From positions 62,001-126,000 of the forward strand of contig NZ_JAUSSN010000005.1 in assembly GCF_030812335.1 (NCBI RefSeq): 64,000 bases of DNA. The letters are read 5' to 3'. The notes beneath the pieces were generated by a model. The model saw only the letters and a program-made list of their open reading frames with translations. It was not told the DNA's origin and searched no databases. Made by a program: the position numbers and the translations under genes. Of the stretch, positions 43,238-49,537 are shown piece by piece. Source of the DNA: Pseudarthrobacter oxydans. GTDB taxonomy: Bacteria > Actinomycetota > Actinomycetes > Actinomycetales > Micrococcaceae. The stretch's first letter is position 1. Every line of letters begins with the position of its first letter.

Positions 43238-45298
43238 TTACTTCTGGGGTATTTCGAGTTGGTCATTGCGTTCACGCAGGACGGTCTGGATGCCGGCGAT
43301 CGACGGTTCGTTCTGCAGCGAGGTCGTGTCACCGAGCGTGGTTCCTTCGAACAGCTGGGTCAGCAGCCGGCGCATGATCTTGCCGCTGCGGGTCTTCGGC
43401 ACATCCTCGACGACGACGACATCGCGCGGCTTAGCGATCGGCCCGATCTCCTTCGCGACGTGCGCCTTCAATTCGGACGCGATGTCCTCGGTAGCCGCGC
43501 ATCGCGCGAGCGAGGAACGAGCGAGTGTGTCTAAGCGGCGCGAGGACATCGCGTCCGAACTCTTCAGCACCACGAACGCCACGACGGCGTGGCCGGTCTT
43601 CGGGTCTGCGACGGGGCAGACGCCGGCCTCCACGACGTCGGGGTGCGAGACGAGGGCCGATTCGATCTCGATCGTGGAGAGCAGGTGTCCGGAGACGTTC
43701 AGGGTGTCGTCCACCCGCCCGAGGATCCAGATGTCGCCGTCGTCGTCGTACTTGGCGCCGTCACCGGCGAGGAACCAGCCCTGGTCGGCGTACTGGCGCC
43801 AGTAGGAGTCGAAGTAACGCTGCGGATTGCCCCAGACGGTGCGGGCGATGGCGGGGCCGGGGGCGTCCACCACAATGAAGCCCTGGACGCCCGGCGGGAC
43901 CGTGTTGCCGGCGTCGTCCACGATCCGGGTGCTGACGCCGGGCAGCGGCCGGGCGGCGCAGCCGGGCTTGAACTCGGTGTCGGTCGGCGCGGGGGAGAGG
44001 ATGGTGGCGCCGGTTTCGGACTGCCACCAGGTGTCCACCACCGGAGCCGTGCCGGACCCGACGTTCTTCCGGAACCAGCGCCACGCCTCGGGGTTGACGG
44101 CTTCGCCGACCGTGCCGAGCAGGCGGATGGAGGAGAGGTCGTAGCCCGCCGGGACGCCGTCCGGGAACCAGCCCATCAGCGAGCGGATCAGGGTGGGCGC
44201 GGTGTAGTACTGCGTGACGCCGTAGCGTTCGATGATTTCGAAGTGCCGGCCCGGGTGCGGAGTGTTCGGCGTGCCCTCGAAGATCACCTGGGTGGCGCCG
44301 TTGGAGAGGGGGCCGTAGAGCTCGTAGGTGTGGGCCGTGACCCAGGCGAGGTCCGCCGTGCACCAGTGGACGTCGGCGTCGCGGAGGGCGGGGTCCGGGT
44401 TACTGAAGAGGTGCTCGAAGCTCCAGGACGCCTGGGTGAGGTAGCCGCCGGAGGTGTGGACCAGACCCTTGGGCTTGCCGGTGGTGCCGGAGGTGTACAT
44501 GATGAACAGCGGCGTTTCGGCGTCGAAGGCTTCCGGCGTGTGGTCCGCGGAGGCCTGCCCGACGGCGTCATGCCACCAAACGTCGCGGCCCGCGGTCATC
44601 GGGACGGTGTCCAGTAGTTCCGGTGCGGTGGTGCGGTTGACCACCAGGACGTGCTCGACGGCGTTGTCCCCGGCGACGGCCGCGTCCGCGTTGTCCTTGA
44701 CCGGCACGGCGACGCCGCGGCGGAACTGCCCGTCGGTGGTGACGAGCAGTTTGGCGCCCGTGTCCTCCACCCGGAACCTGAGTGCTTCGGCGGAGAAGCC
44801 ACCGAAGACGAGCGAGTGGATGGCGCCGATGCGCGCCACGGCCAGGGTGATGATCACGGTTTCCGGGATGACCGGGAGGTAGATGACCACCCGGTCGCCC
44901 TTGGTGATGCCCAGGTCCAGCAGGGCGTTGGCGGCCCGGGAGACCTCGCGCTGCAGCCCGGCGTACGTGATGGTGCGGCGGTCCCCGGGCTCGCCCTCGA
45001 AGTGCAGGGCCGCCTTGTCCCCGCGTCCCGCCGCGACATGGCGGTCGACGCAGTTGTAGGCGACGTTGAGCCGGCCGCCGTCGAACCAGGTGATGTCCGG
45101 GCCGGTGCCGGCGCCGACGTCGGCCGGGACCCGGCGGTGGGTGGTGTGCCAGGGTTTGTCCTGACCGGGAATGTCCTCCCAGTCCAGCCGGAGGGCCGCC
45201 TCCTCCCAGAAGGCGAGGCGCTCGGCTTCCGTGGCCGGGTGGCTGGCCGGGGCTGTTTGGTGCACTGTGCGCGCGGGCGAGGAAAGGGCAGTTGTCAT
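43238..45298 (-). CDS. Acetyl/propionyl-CoA synthetase-like protein, with an in-frame palindromic insertion
   Basis: 686-residue AMP-forming acyl-CoA synthetase. The N-terminal ACAS domain (WFDGGRLNVAYNCVDRHV) and the AMP-binding motif YTSGTTGKPKGLVH are clear, as are WWQSETGA and the C-terminal catalytic lysine in KTRSGKIMRRLL. It is 25-30 residues longer than usual: SSRRLDTLARSSLARCAAT, just before the EDIASELKAHVAKEIGP region, is encoded by a palindromic element shared with metY. ATG at 45298; its GGAG lies inside the riboswitch P1 helix. It is the first gene of the operon with sfnG, metY and a CoA-binding protein. Acetate or propionate is the likely acyl substrate; its link to sulfur use is unclear. 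Confidence 0.9.
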   Translation of the reverse strand: MTTALSSPARTVHQTAPASHPATEAERLAFWEEAALRLDWEDIPGQDKPWHTTHRRVPADVGAGTGPDITWFDGGRLNVAYNCVDRHVAAGRGDKAALHFEGEPGDRRTITYAGLQREVSRAANALLDLGITKGDRVVIYLPVIPETVIITLAVARIGAIHSLVFGGFSAEALRFRVEDTGAKLLVTTDGQFRRGVAVPVKDNADAAVAGDNAVEHVLVVNRTTAPELLDTVPMTAGRDVWWHDAVGQASADHTPEAFDAETPLFIMYTSGTTGKPKGLVHTSGGYLTQASWSFEHLFSNPDPALRDADVHWCTADLAWVTAHTYELYGPLSNGATQVIFEGTPNTPHPGRHFEIIERYGVTQYYTAPTLIRSLMGWFPDGVPAGYDLSSIRLLGTVGEAVNPEAWRWFRKNVGSGTAPVVDTWWQSETGATILSPAPTDTEFKPGCAARPLPGVSTRIVDDAGNTVPPGVQGFIVVDAPGPAIARTVWGNPQRYFDSYWRQYADQGWFLAGDGAKYDDDGDIWILGRVDDTLNVSGHLLSTIEIESALVSHPDVVEAGVCPVADPKTGHAVVAFVVLKSSDAMSSRRLDTLARSSLARCAATEDIASELKAHVAKEIGPIAKPRDVVVVEDVPKTRSGKIMRRLLTQLFEGTTLGDTTSLQNEPSIAGIQTVLRERNDQLEIPQK
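43472..43559 (+). repeat. Intragenic palindromic element, copy in acs-like gene, with 19-bp inverted flanks
   Basis: A 50-nt core (43491-43540) containing the element shared with metY in opposite orientation is bracketed by a perfect 19-bp inverted repeat: TTCGGACGCGATGTCCTCG (43472-43490) and its complement (43541-43559). The inner stem GCCGC (43494-43498) pairs with GCGGC (43535-43539). The whole 88 nt can fold back on itself and is translated in frame without a stop. Confidence 0.8.
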
Positions 45299-45306
45299 TG
45301 GGATAC

Positions 45307-45390
45307 TCCATCGGTCCTGGCGGTAGCACCCTGCGATCAGGGTTGCTGCGGCGTCATGGATCCAGGTCTCTTGGCCGCTCGGGATGGTCC
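45307..45390 (-). promoter_or_regulatory. SAM-I (S-box) riboswitch of the acs-sfnG-metY operon
   Basis: Minus strand shows GAGCGGCCAAGAGACCTGG, GACGCCGCAGCAACCCTG, a very short P3, GGTGCTACCGCCAGGACC and closing GATGG. P1 pairs CCATC (45387-45383) with GATGG (45312-45308). The ribosome site GGAG (45309-45306) overlaps the 3' strand of P1, 7 nt before the ATG, so SAM-stabilised P1 would hide it. It is about 20 nt shorter than the copy at 37036, the difference being in P3. Confidence 0.9.
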
Positions 45391-45562
45391 TTCCCAACTA
45401 AAACGGATCGGCGGCGTTTCCTCAAATTCCGAGGATTTGTCGCGTAATATTCGGCCAGATGCCCTTCGGGGCGGAAGTGTCGGTCAATTGTTCGGATTGC
45501 AGTGCCCCTCGGAAGTCCTGTCGTTGGCCGTGACCAGGCGCGGTGGCGGTTAGGCTGTGCTC

Positions 45563-45988
45563 ATGGCCCACGTCAACGATCCGGCAGTCCTCGAAAAGCT
45601 CATGCGCACCAAGGGGCGGTGGGCCATTGTCGGACTGTCCACGAACCAGTGGCGTGCCGCCTATGACACGTCCCTGTTCATCCGGGACCGGCTCGGGATG
45701 GAGATCATTCCGGTGAATCTGCCGGCCGATCCCGTGCACGGGGAAACCGGCTACGCCGCGCTCGCCGACATTCCCGCCGAGAAGCAGCCGATCGACGTCG
45801 TCGACTGCTTTGTGAATTCCCGGAAGGTGGGGGCCGTGGTGGACCAGGCGATCGCCGTCGGCGCCAAGGCTGTCTGGATGCAGCTCGGTGTCATCGACGA
45901 AGCTGCCGCGGCCCGGGCGAAGGCCGCCGGGCTTGACGTCATCATGAACGCCTGCCCCGCGCAGGACGCCAGGCGCTTCGGCCTCTGA
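45563..45988 (+). CDS. CoA-binding domain protein, copy 2
   Basis: 141-residue CoA_binding_2 protein (WAIVGLSTNQWRAAYDTSLF; AVWMQLGVIDEAAAARAKAAGL; VIMNACPAQD with the family's cysteine). The ATG at 45563 is 6 nt after TAGGCT (45551-45556) with no Shine-Dalgarno, hence probably leaderless; a GTG at 45557 would sit directly against the -10 box and is unlikely. It diverges from the riboswitch-controlled operon and is a paralogue of its last gene, though only about as similar as family members usually are. Confidence 0.85.
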   Translation: MAHVNDPAVLEKLMRTKGRWAIVGLSTNQWRAAYDTSLFIRDRLGMEIIPVNLPADPVHGETGYAALADIPAEKQPIDVVDCFVNSRKVGAVVDQAIAVGAKAVWMQLGVIDEAAAARAKAAGLDVIMNACPAQDARRFGL

Positions 45989-46072
45989 CCGGACTCCCGC
46001 TGGAACCGGAGCGGCCGGCCGTCCCGGCAGTAATGCCTGCAGAATGTCCGGGCCGGCCAGTAGGCTCGGCAC

Positions 46073-46483
46073 ATGGATGCAGCTGAACTCCGGGGAATCT
46101 GCCTGGGCTTTCCCGGCGCCTTCGAGGACTTCCCGTTCGGGCCCGAGACATCGGTGTTCAAGGTGCGGGCCGCAGTGTCCGGCGGCGCCCGCCACGCCGC
46201 CAAGATGTTCGCCCTCTCCGCCCTGGCGGCGGCCGACCTCTCCGTCAGCCTGAAGTGCGAGCCCGCCCTGGCCGAACAGCTCCGCGCGGCGCACCCGGAG
46301 ATCACCGGAGCGTGGCATATGAACAAAAAGCACTGGAACGGGGTGCGCCTGGACGGGACCCTGCCCGATGCGATGGTGCGTGACATGGTGGAGGATTCCT
46401 ACGACCTCGTGGTGGCCCAGCTGAGCCGCCGCCAGCAGGAGCAGCTGGGCTGGGCGCGGCTGGCCGACGGCGGCCGGGCGTGA
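46073..46483 (+). CDS. MmcQ/YjbR family protein
   Basis: 136-residue double-wing DNA-binding-fold protein (CLGFPGAFEDFPFGPETSVFK at the N-terminus; HMNKKHWNGVRLDG; MVEDSYDLVVAQLS). The ATG at 46073 stands 6 nt after TAGGCT (46061-46066), again without a ribosome site. It overlaps the following DUF1990 gene by 4 nt (GTGA). Function is not established; the family is often treated as DNA-binding by fold only. Confidence 0.88.
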   Translation: MDAAELRGICLGFPGAFEDFPFGPETSVFKVRAAVSGGARHAAKMFALSALAAADLSVSLKCEPALAEQLRAAHPEITGAWHMNKKHWNGVRLDGTLPDAMVRDMVEDSYDLVVAQLSRRQQEQLGWARLADGGRA

Positions 46484-47061
46484 CCGCGCGGATCGCCCGG
46501 GGCGACCTGAACTACCCCGGCATCGGATTCACCAGCGAGGGCCGGGCTCCGGAGGGCTTCGACCGGTCCCGGGCCAGCACCCACCTGGGCGAGGGCTTCG
46601 AAACCTACCGCCGCGTCGCCGACGGGATCCTCAACTGGCAGATCCAGCGCCGGTCCGGGCTGCGGGTCCGTACCGAAACCGAGGCGGTGGAGTCCGGCTC
46701 CCGGATTGTCAGCGGCTTCGGCATCGGGCCCTTCCGGATCAAGGCGCCGTGCGAGGTCGTGTGGGTCCGGCACCCGGTCTCCGGAAACACGGCGCAGTCG
46801 GCAGGGTTCGGCTACGGCACACTCCCCGGCCATCCGGAGCGCGGCGAGGAAGCGTTTGAGGTCTCCATCGACGCCGCCGGCGCCGTGACCTTCACCATCA
46901 CCGCCTTCAGCAGGCACTCCAACTGGTTCTACGCCGCCGGCGGGGCAGCGGCCAAGGCCGCCCAAAGGCTCATCACTTCCCGATACATTGACAGTGCACG
47001 TCAACTGGCCGCAGGTGAGAGCCGATCAGGAGCAGGCAATGCTGAATCAAACCACGCTTGA
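46480..47061 (+). CDS. DUF1990 family protein
   Basis: 193-residue protein of unknown function with the family pattern LNYPGIGFTSEG at the N-terminus, FETYRRVADGILNWQIQR, AGFGYGTLPGHPERGEEAF and FSRHSNWFYAAGG. The fold is predicted to be lipocalin or START-like. The GTG start at 46480 is fixed by the overlap with the upstream gene. Its 3' end overlaps the TPR gene by 23 nt, making a compact three-gene operon. Confidence 0.85.
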   Translation: MTARIARGDLNYPGIGFTSEGRAPEGFDRSRASTHLGEGFETYRRVADGILNWQIQRRSGLRVRTETEAVESGSRIVSGFGIGPFRIKAPCEVVWVRHPVSGNTAQSAGFGYGTLPGHPERGEEAFEVSIDAAGAVTFTITAFSRHSNWFYAAGGAAAKAAQRLITSRYIDSARQLAAGESRSGAGNAESNHA

Positions 47062-47641
47062 TGAACTTTGGAACTTCGAGGACCCGCAGGCCTCGGAAGC
47101 CCGCTTCCGGGCGGCAGCGGCCGATCCGGCCTACGACGCCGACGAACGCGCCGAGCTGACCACCCAGCTGGGCCGCGCGATCGGCCTGCAGGGCCGGTTC
47201 GAGGAAGCCGACGCGCTGCTGGACGCGGTCGACGGCGACGAACCCACGGTGGCGGTCCGCGTGCTGCTGGAGCGCGGCCGGGTGCTGAACTCCAGCGGGA
47301 ACGCGGAGATGGCCGTGCCGCTCTTCGAACAGGCCGCCGAACTCGCGGACCACCTGGGCGAGGAATTCCTGGCCGTGGACGCGCTGCACATGCTCTCCAT
47401 CGCCGATGCGGGCCACGCCGAGACGTGGACCCGCAGCGCGTTGGAATACGCGTCCGCCGTGCACGACGAGCGGACCAGACGGTGGCTCGTGGCCCTTCAC
47501 AACAACCTGGGCTGGACGCTGCACGACGCCGGGCGCTGCACCGAGGCGATGGTGGAGTTCCAGCTCGCCGCGCAGTGGGCGGACCGCGTGGGCACCCCGC
47601 GGCAGCAGGCACTGGCCCGCGAGGCGATCGAGGCTTGCTGA
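47039..47641 (+). CDS. Tetratricopeptide-repeat protein
   Basis: 200-residue helical-repeat protein. Successive TPR-like units are visible: LTTQLGRAIGLQGRFEEAD, ALLERGRVLNSSGNAEMAVP-type unit, FLAVDALHMLSIAD and LHNNLGWTLHDAGRCTEAMV. The ATG at 47039 follows AGGAG at correct spacing, inside the end of DUF1990. Such proteins act as interaction scaffolds; related actinobacterial genes are annotated only as tetratricopeptide repeat proteins. Confidence 0.82.
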   Translation: MLNQTTLDELWNFEDPQASEARFRAAAADPAYDADERAELTTQLGRAIGLQGRFEEADALLDAVDGDEPTVAVRVLLERGRVLNSSGNAEMAVPLFEQAAELADHLGEEFLAVDALHMLSIADAGHAETWTRSALEYASAVHDERTRRWLVALHNNLGWTLHDAGRCTEAMVEFQLAAQWADRVGTPRQQALAREAIEAC

Positions 47642-47701
47642 GACCGGTCCCTCGGACTGCAAGAATGGAAGACCGTCCCGCCATACCGAAAGGCAGTTCC
47701 C

Positions 47702-48019
47702 ATGATCTTCATTGTCGTCAAATTCAAGGTCAAGCCCGACTGGTCCGACCGCTGGCTCGGCCTCGTGCACGACTTCACCCAGGCGACCCGCCAGGAACCG
47801 GGCAATCTGTGGTTCGACTGGTCCCGCAGCGTGGAGGACCCCGACGAATTCGTTCTGGTCGAGGCCTTCAAGGACGACGCCGCCGGGGACCACGTCAACA
47901 GCGCACACTTCAAGCAGGCCATGGCGGTCATGCCCCAGGCTTTGCGGGAGACGCCGCACATCATCAGCCGCCAGTTCGACGGCGAGGGCTGGGACCGGAT
48001 GGGCGAGCTCACCATCTAA
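47702..48019 (+). CDS. Putative quinol monooxygenase (ABM domain)
   Basis: 105-residue antibiotic-biosynthesis-monooxygenase-like ferredoxin-fold protein (FIVVKFKVKPDWSDRWLGLV; RQEPGNLWFDWSRSVEDPDEF; HVNSAHFKQAM). Dimers of this family oxidise quinols without cofactor or degrade haem. The ATG at 47702 follows GAAAGG. It stands alone, followed by a large family-A palindrome. Confidence 0.87.
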   Translation: MIFIVVKFKVKPDWSDRWLGLVHDFTQATRQEPGNLWFDWSRSVEDPDEFVLVEAFKDDAAGDHVNSAHFKQAMAVMPQALRETPHIISRQFDGEGWDRMGELTI

Positions 48020-48030
48020 CCCCCGTCGGT

Positions 48031-48078
48031 TGCTCCGTAACCGCCCTTTTGGCACCCCAAAACGGCAGTTACGGAGCA
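48031..48078. repeat. REP-like palindrome, family A (copy before DUF503)
   Basis: TGCTCCGTAAC (48031-48041) pairs with GTTACGGAGCA (48068-48078); after a C-A mismatch GCC pairs with GGC, and after another mismatch TTTTGG pairs with CCAAAA around CACC. Relative to the copy at 49455, paired positions change together. Confidence 0.8.
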
Positions 48079-48095
48079 CTCGCTAGGATAAATGC

Positions 48096-48389
48096 ATGTG
48101 GATCGGCTGGATTGAATTCGACGTCCTCCTCAGAGACGTCCACAGCCTGAAGGAGAAGCGCTCCGTGGTGCGCCCGGTGCTCGCCGAGCTCAAGCGCCGC
48201 TTCGACGTCTCCGCGACCGAGGCCGGACTGCACAATCAGTACCGCCGCACGGTGATCGGCGTCGGGCTCGTCGCGGCGGACCGGGCGCACCTCGTCGAGG
48301 TGCTGGCCGCCGTCGAACGCTTTGTCGCGGCGCGGCCGGAACTGGAACTGCTCAGCGCCCGCCAGCGCGAACTCCGCAGCGACGACTAA
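48096..48389 (+). CDS. DUF503 family protein
   Basis: 97-residue conserved protein (WIGWIEFDVLLRDVHSLKEKR, the family hallmark, and FDVSATEAGLHNQYRRTVIG). Homologues are often near rbfA and nusA, but here it lies among palindromes. The ATG at 48096 is 6 nt after TAGGAT (48084-48089) without a Shine-Dalgarno. Function unknown; a ferredoxin-like fold is known for the family. Confidence 0.9.
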   Translation: MWIGWIEFDVLLRDVHSLKEKRSVVRPVLAELKRRFDVSATEAGLHNQYRRTVIGVGLVAADRAHLVEVLAAVERFVAARPELELLSARQRELRSDD

Positions 48390-48398
48390 AACCATCGA

Positions 48399-48448
48399 TT
48401 GCTCCATAGGTGCCCTTATGAGGTGTCATAACGGCACCTGTGGAGCAG
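48399..48448. repeat. REP-like palindrome, family A (copy before DUF559)
   Basis: TGCTCCA (48400-48406) and AGGTGCC (48408-48414) pair with GGCACCT (48433-48439) and TGGAGCA (48441-48447) with one T-G between them; an inner TTATGA/TCATAA stem surrounds GGTG. Same outline as the copies at 48031 and 49455 but a changed central helix. Confidence 0.75.
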
Positions 48449-48460
48449 CGGATTGGGTGG

Positions 48461-48469
48461 TGTGGATAA
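48461..48469 (-). promoter_or_regulatory. DnaA-box-like motif upstream of DUF559 gene 2
   Basis: TGTGGATAA, part of the 11-mer TGTGGATAACT that also precedes DUF559 gene 1, starts 47 nt before the ATG at 48508. A TCTCAT box (48496-48501) sits 6 nt before that ATG, so the motif would lie around position -40 of a leaderless transcript. Confidence 0.4.
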
Positions 48470-48507
48470 CTTCTGCGGCGTTCCCGCGGTTCTGGTCTCA
48501 TGAAGCC

Positions 48508-49449
48508 ATGAAAACCGCACGCCCGCTGCCGGACGATTTCCGTGGACGCCCCTTCACCGTTGTGGAAGCCGCCGCGGCCGGAGTGTCGCCCAAGCGGCTC
48601 CGCCACCGCTCCCTCGCAGCGCTGGGGAAGGGGATTCGTTCCCAGAGCCCGACGCCGGGGATTCCGTTGAGCGTGAGGGTGCGGCCATTCATTGAGGTCA
48701 ATGAGCGATGCGCCGCGTCGCACCTCACCGCGGCGGAGCTTGGTTCGCTTCCGGCGCGGCGTCAAAAGGAGGGACCGCCGATGTATCACGTGATCAGACC
48801 CGAGGGTGCAGCCCATCTCAACCGTCCGCATGTCATCGTTCACCGCATGAAGCTCTACGACGACGAGATCACGCTCCTGGACGGGATTCCCCTCACCACA
48901 CCGGAGCGAACCTGGCTGGATCTCGCCGAAATGCTGACCGTGGACGAACTTGTGGTGGCCGGCGACAGCTGCGTCCGCGTCCCCCGGCTCGAGTTCGAGG
49001 GCAGGGACATGCCGTTATGCAGCCTCGCGGATCTGCAGCGGATGATCGACCGCCACAGGGGAAAGCGAGGAATCCGCAGGGCGCGGGAGGCCATAAGGCT
49101 CATACGCGTGGGCTCGGATTCGCCGCAGGAATCCATGCTGAGACTTGCCATTGTCCGGGGCGGTCTTCCGGAACCGGAACTGAACGTGCCGATCGTCGAC
49201 GATGCAGGAACGCGGCACCACGAACCCGACTTGTCGTACCGGAAATACAGGATCGGCATCGAGTACGAGGGCGAGCAGCACGGCGAAGAGGGACAGATTG
49301 TCCGGGATATCGCCCGATCCGAGCGGTACACGGCCCTCGGCTGGACCGAGGTCCGGATCTCCAACCGGCATATGCACAATGACGCCAAGGCTGCCGTGGC
49401 CAAGGTCCGGGCCGCGCTGGTCCAGGCCGGCTGGCGGCCGGGCCGTTAA
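48508..49449 (+). CDS. DUF559 (VSR-like nuclease fold) protein, paralogue 2
   Basis: 313 residues. The N-terminal FTVVEAAAAGVSPKRLRHRS resembles the winged helix of AbiEi-type antitoxins; the middle block is LTTPERTWLDLAEMLTVDEL; residues 235-260 form the PD-(D/E)XK-like active site with D241, E252 and E254 (EPDLSYRKYRIGIEYEGEQH). All three acids are intact here, unlike paralogue 1. The start at 48508 (MKTARPL) is preferred over an open frame from 48322, which crosses the DUF503 end and the palindrome. It is bracketed by family-A palindromes at 48399 and 49455. Function unknown; possibilities are DNA repair nuclease, mobile-DNA processing or defence. Confidence 0.78.
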   Translation: MKTARPLPDDFRGRPFTVVEAAAAGVSPKRLRHRSLAALGKGIRSQSPTPGIPLSVRVRPFIEVNERCAASHLTAAELGSLPARRQKEGPPMYHVIRPEGAAHLNRPHVIVHRMKLYDDEITLLDGIPLTTPERTWLDLAEMLTVDELVVAGDSCVRVPRLEFEGRDMPLCSLADLQRMIDRHRGKRGIRRAREAIRLIRVGSDSPQESMLRLAIVRGGLPEPELNVPIVDDAGTRHHEPDLSYRKYRIGIEYEGEQHGEEGQIVRDIARSERYTALGWTEVRISNRHMHNDAKAAVAKVRAALVQAGWRPGR

Positions 49450-49454
49450 ACCAC

Positions 49455-49514
49455 ATCGACTGCTCCGAAACCGCCGTTCTGAGGGTTCAGAAGGGCAGTT
49501 GCGGAGCAGTCGAT
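49455..49514. repeat. REP-like palindrome, family A (copy after DUF559)
   Basis: ATCGACTGCTCCG (49455-49467) pairs perfectly with 49502-49514. The inner helix includes GTTCTGA with TCAGAA; the core CCGTTCTGAG is identical to that at 13256-13301. It separates the convergent DUF559 and purL genes and may terminate both. Confidence 0.8.
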
Positions 49515-49537
49515 GGTGGTGCGTGGGGCGGTGGGGG

